Origin: Epinephelus fuscoguttatus
Lineage: Eukaryota > Chordata > Actinopteri > Perciformes > Serranidae
Length of the DNA stretch: 64,000 bases
Direction of reading: 5' to 3'
Assembly: GCF_011397635.1 (NCBI RefSeq)
Contig: NC_064755.1
Coordinates: 21,249,282-21,313,281 of the forward strand
A program made the position numbers and the translations under genes. Below the pieces are notes generated by a model that was not told the DNA's origin, made no database searches, and saw nothing but the letters and a program-made list of their open reading frames with translations. This document shows positions 1 to 12,600 of the stretch, piece by piece (the stretch's first letter is position 1; the number at the start of each line of letters is the position of its first letter).

Positions 1-315
1 CCTTGAGCATTTTTGTTCCCCGTCTCTCGCTCTGACTGCACAAAGCTGTTGAGATTTCTCAGCTGTCCTTTGATAATGACAAAGGAAACCATTTGTTTGG
101 CGAACAGACTGTGGGAAGCATCAGGTTAGAGATGAAAAACGATTTAAGGTAGAACAAAACATCTCAACGGAGAACAGCGCTGGCAAGTTCATAGTTACGT
201 CTGGAGAAATTGCACCTTGTGTGAGCATAACAACTTAAAGTGATGTAGTTTGAGAGGATGAGACAAAGAAAAGGACTAAATCGAATCAGTATTTCTACCT
301 CGGAAAAGAGGTTGT

Positions 316-637
316 AACATGTTTTGGTAACACATTATTTGGATAGTCGAACCTACAGATAGTTTATTGAGACTTTTCAACATGTTATTAACTGAGATTC
401 AACTGTTTTGCTTTGTCTGTAGATGTTTATCTATAACATATCATGACTTATTGTTAGAATATGTCTGTATTTCCATGATCTGTCACTTATACTTTATAGA
501 TAAACATCTAGAGAATAAAGCCCAACAGTTGAGTTGTTGAATCTTAACTAAAAAGCTGTTGAAATGTTACAAATGCTCTCTAAACTGTATCTGTAGGTGG
601 ACTATCCAAATAAAGTGTAACCCATGTTTTAGCTAGA
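316..637. mobile_element. Palindromic MITE with long inverted ends
   Basis: The left end (ATTTGGATAGTCGAACC, near 339) is repeated in reverse complement at the right end (GGTGGACTATCCAAAT, near 596). Pairing continues inward: TAGATGTTTATCTATA near 420 mirrors TATAGATAAACATCTA near 496. The whole piece is therefore close to a perfect long hairpin of about 320 bp with no coding capacity. This is the form of a non-autonomous DNA transposon. Superfamily is not assigned because the target duplication is unclear. Confidence 0.75.
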
Positions 638-2565
638 CAGTATGGAGGCCTTGTAATCCGTGCATATAGAGGTAGTATTCAAACATCCTCTATACGACTT
701 TACATTTCAAGTCCATCTGCGCTAATGCAGCCATGAGCTCATTTGACATTTGACAACTGTTGGCAGGATAAAAGCCAGAAATAAGTGTCCTTTCACCTTC
801 CACAGTCACTTCAGTACTTCAACACTTACACTGGGAAATAGTGTGAGAGAAATGTTTACACTCTCAAGAGACTTCTGCCTGAGCACTAGGCTGTATTGAT
901 TTATTATCACAGGGCCACATCTTTTATGGCACAGCCAAGCATAAATCTCAGACAGTCGCTGCTTAGCCACAACAAACTAACCTGATGCACAGGCTGCACG
1001 AAGAACAATAATGATTAATGCCGTTGATTAAGAGGGTCGTTTCATTTGATAGTCGCTGATATAAATGAATCCATTCTGTTCTGTGGAGCACTGCCAGGAA
1101 CTCTCTTATTCCCAATAATACCCGCACTACTGGCTTTACCCATTTATGGACAGCAGGTTTTTTTTCTCATCAGGGTGCCCTCTTGGGATAAAGTGTTTTG
1201 AATTCCCCTAGTGAGCTGGCTTGGCCCACTCTCTGTCCTGGATTGTGTAAACACTGTGGTTTTTTCCATGCAGACTAGAACAAACATCTGACCATCAGTC
1301 CAGCTTCACTGCCTAGGCTTCCTGGCAGACCACTTCATCTCCCTCTACTTTGGGCAGAGGAGCCAGTGTCGTCGGTCATGTCTGTTATGTGCATAAGTGT
1401 CCCATTTCCAACTGCGCTGGAGTGAACCCAACAACTTTCGTAGAGCAGCGCCAGCCTCTAGTAATACCGCACTCAGTCTGCCTGCCTGAAGGTATAAACC
1501 TACCTGGACAATATTATTCTACTGACTCACTGTTTGAATGCCGAGACTAACTAGACATATATTAATTTAGCAAAGCAGTTATATGACACCACACCTGCCT
1601 TAATCCTTTGGATCAGCGTGTGTCCGTTTAAAATTAAACCACCACTCCTCGTCTCTCTCTCTGTCTGACAAACACTCACATGACCTGTCCATTGCCAATA
1701 TCTTAATTTTTCAGTAACTGATACATTCCTTTGCCATGTGTGAGAATGTTTTTCAACTGCCAATTGACTGATAGAGATTCTTAAAAAATGACACAACCAA
1801 GTGTCTCTCACATCTGGGCTGGATTTCCTACAGCTAGCCAACACCAGATAACGTCAGGTCAATTTGTTTCCCATCCAAAAGCCTGGACTTTATTAAAACA
1901 TTGTTTAAAATTTACATTTAAGAGTCTTTGTCCTGATGAAGGATATGGAAAGCGGGCGTAACGGGGGAACAGGTTATCTGCTGCTGTCACCTTCTGCCCA
2001 CTGGGAGCAGACTCTGAGGCAAAAGTGGACATAGGCTATCTGAGGCCCTGTTATGCATGAGAAATAAATCGACGACAGGCAAAATTATCTCACATTTTTA
2101 AAGTTTTATAGTCGTGGACTTTCAATAAAGACATTTGCCACAAAGGCATTCAATTTAAGCTGTTTGTTTTTCATCATATCATATCCTGATGTTCATACCA
2201 ATTGGATGTGTGCTACATTTTGTGTATTTCCCAGCTGTGGTTAATAGGAACCATGCATAGCATAATACACAGTGGATACAAAGAAATGTGTGACATAGCA
2301 TGTTGTTTTCTCTTCTCTGTACCAGTAGTGCATCAATATTTAGAGGAAACTTAAGGCTGGTAAAAGTAATTAAACTGAAATGACAACTTTATGTCTTCTC
2401 CAGAATACTGACGGTCAGCGGTGGAGGAAGAGTTTCAGATCCTCTACTTGAGTGAAATTAACAATACCACACTGTATATAAATCCTCAGTCACAAGTAAC
2501 AGTCCTGCGTTGAAAAGGTCACTTGAGTACACAAGTATTATTGACACATTGTGTTTATCAAAAAG

Positions 2566-3294
2566 CAGAGGTGGGACCAAGACATTGTTTTGCAAGTCTC
2601 AAGTGTTTGCACTGAAGTCCAGAGTCCTAAACTTTGAGTTCAAGTCCTAAACAAGCCATAATGCGCTCTTCGCAAAATGTAATACCAATTTAACAACAGA
2701 ATAATAGCTTATCAATTTTACAAAAATTATGAATGCTTTTTAAATTTGTATTTATTTATTAAAACAAGTTTGGTGGAAGTTGTAGCGTTTCTGTCTGTAA
2801 TTTTTTTTTTTTTTTAAATGTAAGTACGTCAATTTGTTTTTGTTGACTGCAGCATACTTTTTTGTACGGAAACAGAATTATCTTTGGTATTATTTTTCAA
2901 ACTGGTGCTCAGTAATGTTATATTAGTTCTTCATGGTTCTCTCCTGCATCTTGATTGGAAGCTGTCAGACTGGTTCAAACAAAGTGGATCTGGGGAATTA
3001 AGTGTCGACTTGTTGGTAATGAATAGCGGTAATGTTAGTTGATTCAGGAAATGAAGGGAAAATGAACTGATTTGTGGCACACTTCTTAAATAATATGCTT
3101 TTTTTAGGCTGGGGTGTGGTATCAAGTATTTCCAAGTCAAAAGGCTCAAGTCCAAAATGAAGTTGGGAGCCACTGGCATTAAAGTCCAAGTCGAGTTGCA
3201 AGTCTCTTTTTCTGTCAAATTGAGCTTAAAGTCATCAAAGTTGTGACTCGAGTCTGACTCAAGTCCAAGTCATGTGACTCAAACCCACACCTCT
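2566..3294. mobile_element. Nested hAT-like MITE
   Basis: The element begins CAGAGGTGGGACC and ends CCCACACCTCTA, an imperfect terminal inverted repeat. It is flanked by an 8-base near-duplication (tcaaaaag on the left, ccaaaaag on the right). An 8 bp target duplication and a CAGAGGTG-type end are typical of hAT transposons. The interior is rich in degenerate AAGTC/CAAGTC repeats, seen in both orientations near the two ends. It is non-coding. Confidence 0.6.
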
Positions 3295-3473
3295 ACCAAA
3301 AGGTGAAAGTACTCAGTGCAAAAAATTGACTCCTGTGAGTGTCAGGTGTTAAATAAAAATCCTGTTATTAGATTATTGTGACATTATGACAACAGTTAAT
3401 CACTTTATAAACTCTGTCTTGTGTTTTGTATTTGAAATGTTAATCTGCAAATAACTATTGGACCTGCCCTCTT

Positions 3474-3740
3474 GTAGTGCCTTACTAGTCATCTGAACAC
3501 TTAAAGCACTTTTCACACTATGAGTCACATTCACTCATTCATACACTGGTGGCCAAGGCTACCACACATGGTGCCACCTGCTACTCAATTTTAGCACACT
3601 CACACACCGATGAAATCATCATCTGGAGCAATTTGATGTTCATTATCTTGCTTATATGGATACTTTGACATGAAGACTGGAGGAGCCAAGGATTGAACTG
3701 CTGATCCTCAGATTAGTGGATGACTAACTCTGAGCCACAG
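3474..3740. repeat. Retroposon-like tail fragment
   Basis: The stretch contains the series gagcaatttg, cttgcttatatggatacttt, gaagactggaggagccaagg, attgaactgctgatcctcag and ctctgagccacagccgc. This resembles a very common teleost repeat tail that ends in a run of 'gaaccgccgatcc...gagccacagccgcc'. I recognise the pattern but cannot assign the LINE or SINE family without a library search. Confidence 0.45.
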
Positions 3741-5129
3741 CCGCTGTCAAATAAATGCAGTGGAGTGGAAAGTACAATATTTCTGTTTGTACTGTAGAAG
3801 CAGACGTATAAAGTGGCATAAAATGTTAAAATAAAGTACAAGTACCTCTGATCTGTACTTGTAAATGCACCACTGCTGAAGGTGCTCTCCTGTTACAGGA
3901 ACCAAAAATAACCTTTACTTTATTATCCTGCAAACTGTGTCGTCCTCTCTATGGCGACTGTTTAAGTGTCAGTGCTGAGTGTAACATTCACCCAAAGAAC
4001 AATTTGGGTCTAAAGAAATAAACAAATCACATTTTAGAGTAAGCCACTGTCAGTGCTGATGAACACTGTGTACACTACCTTTCCAATCTCCCTGGCAGAT
4101 TAAAACTTCTACTTTAGTGGCTGCAGATACGGACGAGAGGAGCATAATAATGGATGTGGACTGAGAGGCAGAACCACCTGACTGAGCAGTTGGGAGAAAT
4201 GTATTTTTCCACATCTTTGCAGGATTTGTTTCTGTTTTCTGTCATAACAAAAAGATAACTGTCATCCAATATTAGTATGTTATGAAAGACAGCATTTAGG
4301 TAATGTATTGGAGTGTTAATCACATAATGTTGACATTAAATGAATAATATTACGCAGGTCTTGGATGTAGTAGAACTGGTGACTTACCACGTCTCCTTGT
4401 GCAACAGAAATAAGTTTGTTTTCAACTGACACCTCCTAACATTTGTGACTGCTTTTTTTTTGTAGGAGCCCTAAAAACACAGCTGTGAGGGTCAGTGATG
4501 TTATTCTAATGTATTTCCATCAATATACTGCCACCTAGTGACACTTTGAAAAACTACAGTATCTGAAAAACAAATCCATTCCATACATCTGCAGTGCTTT
4601 AATGACAATTTATATATACATAGACTGGACAACATTGTTCAAGACATTTTTAAAAGCCTATAAGAAAATTATGAATATATTCAAACATTGTACATGTACC
4701 AGCTATTTTAAGTAGGTCACACAAATGTATGCATCTGCAAATTAAGTTTTAGTTTGTCTTAAAACATGTTGAGCTTAAAAAACTTTTCAGATGCATTTGT
4801 CGTTAAATGATTAAACTATATTAATACTTTAATATTGTGCTGCACATCAATATCTCAAAATGGACTCATGAAAACATAGGATCTCTGTTTGAGAATGTAT
4901 TTATTGTTTATGATAGTACAATATAACTAATATTGGGTATAACAGTGTAACCGTTGCAGTGTTATCACAAAATGTAGCAGAACCTGGAAATTTCTTCTTC
5001 TCTGATCCATATTTTCCTTTCCTCTCTGGCAAACTTGTGATTAAATACTACACAAATCAATTTGACTTGGCATGTATATGAAAAGAAACAGCAAGAAACA
5101 AGACAAAAAAAAACTCCTTTATTATTTAA

Positions 5130-5955
5130 AGGTCCAGTTTGTAGGATTTAGGGGATATATTAGCAGAATTTATTATTATTAGTATTATTATTATTCTTTA
5201 GTGTATAATCACCTGAAAATAAGAATTGTTGTGTATTCATTATCTCAGAATGAGCTGTTTAAATCTACATATAGTGCGGGTCTCGTCCACAAAGCCAGAC
5301 ATGTTGCACCGCCATGTTTCTACAGTAGCCCAGAACGGACAAACCAAGCACTAGCTCTAGATAGGGCCAATCGCGTTTCTGTTTTGGCTTCATAGATTTA
5401 TAATAATACAAATACCAGATGCCAAGATGGCGCCTATTTATTCCAGTGGAGTTGCTCTTGATACATGCACTAAAAAAAAGTTTCTAACGTCCGGGCTTAC
5501 TTTCACAGTATGCACCCCACTGAAGAAGCACTGGCCCTGCCTGCGTGTTCTTGCTTGGCTCGTAGACTTAACATTGTGATGACGTCACAGATCTTTAAAA
5601 CACTTTTCGCAGCTTGAGGAAAGTTTTACAAATATACAACCTCCATGGATTAAAAATTCATCATAGGAAGAGTCATAATTGACCTTGTTGGCAGTCAAGA
5701 TGTCCTGGTGACAGTTTTACAGACGTCTCTTTTATAATGGTGGCCTATGGGGAATGTGCTTTTTGGGCTGCAGGTGTTTTTTTTCTGCAGTACCATGAAT
5801 GGCCACTGGGAAAATTGGCTGCAAGGCTAGGCAGGGTTCTTTAGGGCCTGGTTGGCCGCTGTAGTTCGCTAAAACACCTGGCAACACGGGGGAAGTTTTG
5901 CAATCTGCAACCTCACCACTAGGTATCATGAAAGTTCGCATAGTAGACCTTTAAG
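5130..5955 (-). mobile_element. MITE of the GGTCCAGTGTGTAGGATTTA family
   Basis: It starts aaaggtccagtttgtaggat and ends near agtagacctttaag, so the two ends are inverted copies. Inside is the diagnostic stretch 'tttctacagtagcccagaac' followed by 'ggacaaaccaagc...agctctagatagggcc', which occurs in the other orientation in copies at 23535, 27057, 28936 and 50981. The portion after 5400 differs from the other copies. It has no coding capacity. Confidence 0.6.
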
Positions 5956-6599
5956 AAATTAATGATTTTATTTCGTACCAAAATAAAAAACAAACAAGAC
6001 AGAGATAACAGTGCCTGGAAAGGAGTAGGTAGAAGTAGAATTCATATGTCCCTACCCCTTACTTACATTTCTTCTTTTAACACATATATTATTTCAACAA
6101 ATTCCCAAATGTATTTAAAACTAATATTTTACTATCTCCAGTCTATTTACCACCCAATTAAATAAATACAGTCCAAGTGCCACCCAGTGTTTCAAAATAA
6201 ATATGCACTCCAATAACACAACCTTTCCTCATCTATATATCTGCCATTTTTTGTTTGTTTGTTTGTTTGTTTCAGCTCATCAACTAAATCTCTACTACTA
6301 AAACTAAAGTAGAGGTCTAATATGAATATTTTGACATCTGTGTATATATTTTTTGTTAAATTATTTGAGATATTTAAACAATTCTTGAGCATTTTCCACG
6401 ATTTTCCTCCATTTTTGATAACTGACAGTCCAGCAGAGGCAAACAGACAGATAACTGACATCATGAATGCCGCTCCAGTGAGCTGCCTCCTGTGTTATAC
6501 TGCTGGTATTGTTGCAGTCAGTGCACAGTGAGCAGTACAGTGCTGTGTCTTGTCCTGCAGGCTGTAAACAGTCTGCTGCTGCTGCTCTCCCTCCCCGTG

Positions 6600-6695
6600 C
6601 GTCGCAACGTCACCCGCTAAGCCCCGCCCCCGGCCTGGCTCTCACGCACCAGTTACGTCTGACCGTAAAAAATAGAAACTTCCAAGATGGCCGAG
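6600..6695 (+). promoter_or_regulatory. rsbn1l: rsbn1l core promoter region
   Basis: GC-rich sequence directly upstream of the start codon contains a GC box (GCCCCGCCCC, 6621-6630) and CRE-like ACGTCAC/ACGTC motifs near 6608 and 6655. The start codon itself lies in CAAGATGGC, the YY1 consensus, a typical arrangement in TATA-less housekeeping promoters. The transcription start is not determined. Confidence 0.5.
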
Positions 6696-9600
6696 GCCGT
6701 GGACTCCATGCATTTCGCAGCAAACAGCAAAACAAATTCCCCTAAACCCCTGATAGCTAAGCGGCCGCCGGAGAGCCGACCGCAGTCTTCCAGCGACATC
6801 TACCCGCCGCCCCCTAAGAAGGTCCGGGTGGAGGAGAAGGGCCTGAAGCACAGGAAACTGAACGGAGAGGTGTGCGCAGGGGAAAAACACAACGGGAAGC
6901 AGAGTTGTGGGAGCCCAGCGAAATGGAGTTTCGGCCCGGCCAAGGCGAGCCACTCCACCGCCGCCGCGGTGCCAGCGACTCCCGCTCGGAAAATCTTCAA
7001 AATCAGCAACTTCCTCGCGTCGCCTCACAAAGTGAAAAAGGCGAAAGAGAAGAGGCACAAGGAGAAGGAGAAAGGAGGTGAAGCGCAGCGGAGCTCAGCC
7101 GTTGGTGTGGAGAGAGTGAGCCCAGCTAGCTGCCATACAAAGACCGAGAACGGCGACGTGAAAATGCTACAGAGAGGTAGGACAACACAGACAGCCTGCT
7201 CCACACAGCACTCTGCTCAAACACTTCACGGTCACATTTAAAACTCTACGTGACACTAAAACGCCATAAAATGATTTATTACATTATTACATAATATTCT
7301 CCACCACAGGCCCCAGTATTTATTAGGCCCAGATGGTGTTACATACACGTGGAAATGTTTGTTCGTCAGTTATGTTGCTCTGCATGGATGTAGCGGCATT
7401 TCACCTCACTGTGTCTCCTTCTCTGCTCCTCACAGATCACCGTGTGAAGGAGAAGGACAGGGAGAAGAAGAAGGAGAAGAGCAAAGAGTGGAAAAATCAC
7501 AAAATGCCACCTGTGCATGAGATTGCAAGAGAAAACGGAGATGTGATTTCACCACAGAAAGGTAGGGATGACATTTAAGGCAGTGATTTTTTTTTTTTTA
7601 AATATTTCATTATAACTTTAAATTAAATTAGTCTTTTAAACATAATATTACACACAATATTAGAAGTGTGGCTGAGGTCACTTCTAATTGTATAAAATGA
7701 GTCCAAGATTATTACATATCTGATTTATAACAATATATTTGATAAAATAAAGATTTCTATGAGGAAAAAACGCCATAAATATACAGTTCATGCCAATTAA
7801 AACACTTGCCATACATTAAAACATAACCTTTATCAAAGTGTCCGTACTGTTACACAGAGTTATCAAAGTTCTTATGTAATTTAAGTATATTAAACTTTTA
7901 TTTCCCCATCTCTGCTACTTATTATAGGCCTCACATGATGCACAACATTACTGTTAAAATTCAGTTCTATTTATAATGCCCAATATCACAAATCACAATT
8001 TGCCTCAGACCCTCACAGCAGATAAAGAAAACTCTGGGGAAAAAATGGTAGAAAGCTCAGGAAGAGCAACTGAGGAGGGATCCCTCTTCCAGGACGGACA
8101 TACGTGCTATATATATGTCATGTGTACAGAGCAGATCCACATAATAAATTTCTAATCTTTCATTACAGAGTCTAAGGAGAAGCCCAAAGCTGGCTCTGAT
8201 GAAGACCTCCTGCTGAAGAAACTGAAGAAGAAGAAGAAAAAGAAGCACAAAGACGGCGAGCGGGTGAAGGAGCGGCACAGCCGACCCAAAATGTATCATC
8301 GCTCATGCCAGACCATGTGCTCAGGGGTGTCTCTGGGTCTGCCCGAGTTCCTCAGTCGAATCAACGGGAACAACAACAGCATCAACAGCAGCAGTCTACT
8401 CCACGCCAGCGCAACATCACAACAACACCAGGATCCTCCTCTCACTGCCGCTACCTCCGTCTCCATCTCCTCCATGGTCAGGGACAGGCTCGGCTACAGC
8501 TCCCCGCTCCACTGCACCCCAGCGCCAGGCTTGTCAGGCCTGGAGTTTGGCCGTTTGATGCACATCGAGCAGCAGGCCAACGGAGGGGCGTCTGTGGTGC
8601 ACGCCTACACTGAGCAGCTTGCCTGTCTGTCTCCGGCTGAGATGCAGCGTTTTGCTGAGGAGTTTGTGACCCTGTCGTTCAGCGAGGATGACGCCCAGGC
8701 TGCGTGTTTTGTGATGGGAATCATCCATGGAGCGGCATCCTACCTCCCAGACTTCCTGGACTACTTCTCCTATAAGTTCCCCAATGCGCCAGTAAAGATG
8801 GAGGTGCTCGGGAAGAAGGACATAGAGACGACAACCATGGCCAACTTCCACTCTCAGGTGAGATTATTGTATTTTTTGGAGACAACACAGATCGAAGGCT
8901 CTGTGTGTAAGAGGACGCCAAACTGTCCACTTTGATAGTGTGTCAGTTTGTAGTCTGGAGGTGTGAGCAGCACAGACTCAGCTGCTACAAGCTGAAACAA
9001 CACATCAACAGTTGTTTGGTGCTTTCACGTTGTCTGTGTGTCAGTCTTTGTCCAGGCTGTTGGTGGATAGAGCTTTTCACGCTGCCTTGAGCCATCTTTA
9101 CTCCTGTGTTCAGTGTTTCAGCATCCAGCTTGACTCGTGGAGTTGAATACTGCGTGTCTCGTTGTTTGTCACCTAACATAATGGATTATTGAAAAACTCC
9201 TCTGTTGGAGTGCTTGGTAGTGATTATGGCACCTTCAGTTGGAGCTGTGCTTTCATGTCAGCCTCTGAGGATACTGCGTAAGAAAGTTAAGTTGTCTGTG
9301 AGTTATAAAACAAAGTTGTTGTACGCCTCATAAAGGTGACAGCAACCATCTGGGATGACTGTTTCACAGTGGCCTTGGTTTGTGTTGTTGTTATTCCTTT
9401 ACCTCATGAGAGATAATCTTGAGAGTTTAGCTTTCACTTACTTGCGTTTTGATCATTTATAAATTTTTGATCCATTTCATTTATACCTATCTGATCAGAA
9501 ATAATTCTCTTTGACTTCTTAACATCAAACAAAGTCAAACAGGAGTCAAACTAATCCAAAAATTCTACATTTAATGTGAAAACCTGTGATATGAGCTGAT

Positions 9601-12600
9601 TTGACAAGACAGAAATAGGATTTTGCCAGGCGTAGATCAGAAAATAAATTATGAACACCAGTGCAGACAGACTGCTCAATCTGAGATCAGTGTTCTTATA
9701 AGGAATTTGCTTGTTTGTAGAAAGGACCTTCAATAAAATAGCACAATTGTTACTCCCAAACCTGCAGTTTTATTTTTTGGTTCACAATTTTTTCCATGTG
9801 AGACTTCACACAGTGTTTCTCGCCTGTACATGTCTAAAGGCCCAGACACACCAAACCTAAATCAAAGAACTAGTGATGATGAATGCGGACTGTGTCACCT
9901 CATGTTGCCTGTGCCTCAGCCAAAAAGTTGCACTGGAATACATCAGAAAGAGTACAGCCAACAACCAACTAGCATGTACGTTCTGCATCTGCGTGAGAGG
10001 AAATAACTCTCTATAACAGAAGGCAGCGGTAGTCTGTATTCGTCATTCAAAAAAGGAAACAAAAAGACCCACAAGATAGTATGTAAAATCAACCCAGTGT
10101 TGAAAGAACACAGGATATTTACTGTGCGCTTATGTACGATAACACAAAAAATTATATAACATTTCTGTGTAAGAGCTCAATGGCTAAAATAATAATCTTA
10201 CCCTATATAATGAGTTTGTTTTCCCTTGTGTTTCTTTTCTTGTGTGTTGAGCAGAACCGCCAGTCTACCAAACAGCCGACAAGGGCTGATTAGTGCCAAC
10301 TGTGCGATGCACACCACAAAAACTATGGCGACAGACACTCACTGACGTCTCGACATTGACCGACAGTCAACTGTCAGCTTAGTGTGTCAAGGCACTAAGA
10401 AACATATTAATTTCAGTCCTTAGAATATGGCGCAAATGTCCGAAGAAGCACCAAGAACTTGCCTTTCAAAGTAATTCTTAAAGTAGAGACAAGTTTTTTG
10501 CTTTAACTTATCATTATGACGTAAATGTTAATTACACAATGTATTGGCTATTGAGTTATGGCACCATTGGCGTTTGGATTGGTTCCTTATAAGCCCCGCT
10601 TTCACTATGCAACTCTCTCTGCCACTGGGTACGATCTCCTGGAAAATGAAGGCTCAATTTATGGCACAGAGAAAGTGTATCAACCACTGCGTAACCAAAG
10701 CAGGAAGAACATAGCCCTATTGTTTACTCTGGTAGCTATCCCCAGTTACCAAAGAGTATCAATGTAAGGTTTTTGCTGTTACTGCCCCCAGTAGCGGAAA
10801 TTGCCAACAGTGAAACAACCGATGTAATTGTGGAAAACAAAATGCAGTGTGTCCCGTGGAAACGGAAAGCGATCTGGTTGTCTTTGCCACAGCGGTGACA
10901 ACAATTATCCCACGTGGAAATGCTGCCACTTTAAAGATGTGTAAAAAAAAAAATCTATTGCATCGACCATAAACTTAAGACACAAGAGACATAACAGTTT
11001 TGATCCACCTGACACAGCAGTTAGTTGAAATGTATTTCTTAACTAAAAAGAAGTCAGACATAATGCCCACCCTAAGCCTCAATCACAATTTGTATCCTGG
11101 CATCATTTCAACATGTTTTTGGAAAATGAGAGAATCAATTTAGGTCAGGAAAACTCAAGATTATTCAGGCCAAGGACCCCTGACTGGGAAGAAAATGTTC
11201 CCAAGGTCTCCCTCCTGATCGTACTGATACTTTAACTGCTTTGTAATCAGATATTCCTTCAGCTTGTCTGGCATCATGACTTTCTCCGCTACCAACATAA
11301 GGCAGATGGTGTGTTTCTTCCTGTTGCTGTTCTCAATAAAACCAAACTCGATATAACTGTCAGCATATTTTCTTAATTTAGCCAGTTTGGGCTTAATGTC
11401 ACTGAGATGGATAAGCAGCAGCATTCAGTGCCCCTCGAGTTGTGAGTGAGTGATTCATGACTGTGTTTGCTGTTAGACTGATGAGATGTGTCAGAATTAA
11501 GACAGTCTCTACTGGCACTGAGCTTACATGTGGAAGTAATGGATACAGGATTACAAGTATCTTATTGCGTAGTTTGGCTCAAGAGCCTGAAATATGGACT
11601 TTTTTTAATAACACAGTACGCAGTGTTTTCTTCCTGTGGGCTGTGTGTCACAGTCATCGGGGTCTTCAGTTCTCACTCTGAGAATCACTTTGTTGGAGCA
11701 TCCCAAACAACATCTTGTGATGTCACAACATGTTTTGACTGTTTTTATTGTAGTGTTTATGGTAAACAAAGTCAAGCCTACCTTTTGAGAGAAGATGTAG
11801 CAAGAATTACGGTAATGAATGAAACATGAATGAACGAACATTTATGTAGGTAAAAAAGAAAAGGGTACAGACTCTTGTGAGCCTTTTTACTCTGTCTGTT
11901 CAAGGCGGAAATGTCCTCTTGCTATTCCGCCTGGCTGTTCTGTGTTAACAGTATGATTGCAGAATGAAGAGACACGGTTGTCTCATCTTTAGGCCCACAG
12001 CAGAGGTAGTAACGGCACCAGATGGACATCTGTGCAAAAGTGACAGCTAGCAGGTGGGGACAGGTGTTTTAGCGACATGTTATGTGTGCGATCCAACACT
12101 GGGAGATTAAAAAACAGCTAGAAGCAGTTAGCAGCTAACTCAAAGAAGAATATCAACCAAAAATGTCCCCAAACTTGGAAGACAATAAGGTCCGGGAGCT
12201 TCATACCATCTGAGCAGAGGACAAGACAATGAATGATTATTTTTGCCATGTTTTGAGAGCGCTGCCAGACATGTATGTTACATGTCACACTTGAAGCTGA
12301 TGTTGTTGTGTTAGGTCACGCCTCTTTTGCTTCTGTAACGCTGTCATGCTATCTAAAATCACACACTGGGGTGACATTCAAAAAGCAACGCTGGCATAAT
12401 GAAGAATCTTCGTTACTGCCCTATAACGGGATCTCTGTGTAAAACGGGCTATGCTGTTTCTGGGGCAAACTTTTGTGGTGCTATGGTGACTGGTGGGAAC
12501 AAAATGTGTCAGGTGTCCATGTTCCTTTGTTTTCAACTTCAAACTGTCCTAGCATAGTTTTAAGCCTATATTTAGGCTGTTTTTTTATGCTGGAACATTA

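Larger units (their letters stand above)
2416..3877. mobile_element. Composite inverted-repeat element with nested insertion
   Basis: The left end (AGCGGTGGAGGAAG) and right end (TGCACCACTGCT) resemble a common teleost MITE whose ends read as gtggaggaagtattcagatcct and its inverse. The interior is interrupted at 2566-3294 by a second inverted-repeat element. A third, retroposon-like fragment lies at about 3474-3740. No coding capacity remains. Confidence 0.6.
1..6540. other. Intergenic DNA upstream of rsbn1l
   Basis: No conserved coding exon is recognisable here. Open frames are short, lack splice partners and do not resemble known proteins. The stretch holds a palindromic MITE near 316-637, a nested pair of inverted-repeat elements at 2416-3877 with a retroposon-like tail inside, and a MITE at about 5130-5955, each listed separately. 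The rest (640-2400, 3880-5120, 5960-6540) is AT-rich sequence in which I see nothing else I can name. Confidence 0.7.

Noticed and set aside
6642-7058. 138-codon minus-strand frame opposite rsbn1l exon 1
   Set aside because: It is antisense to a well-supported coding exon and shows only mirrored codon bias.
10558-11841. Open frames of 69-113 codons in rsbn1l intron 3
   Set aside because: No domain, no conserved splice sites, and codon use not distinct from the surrounding intron.
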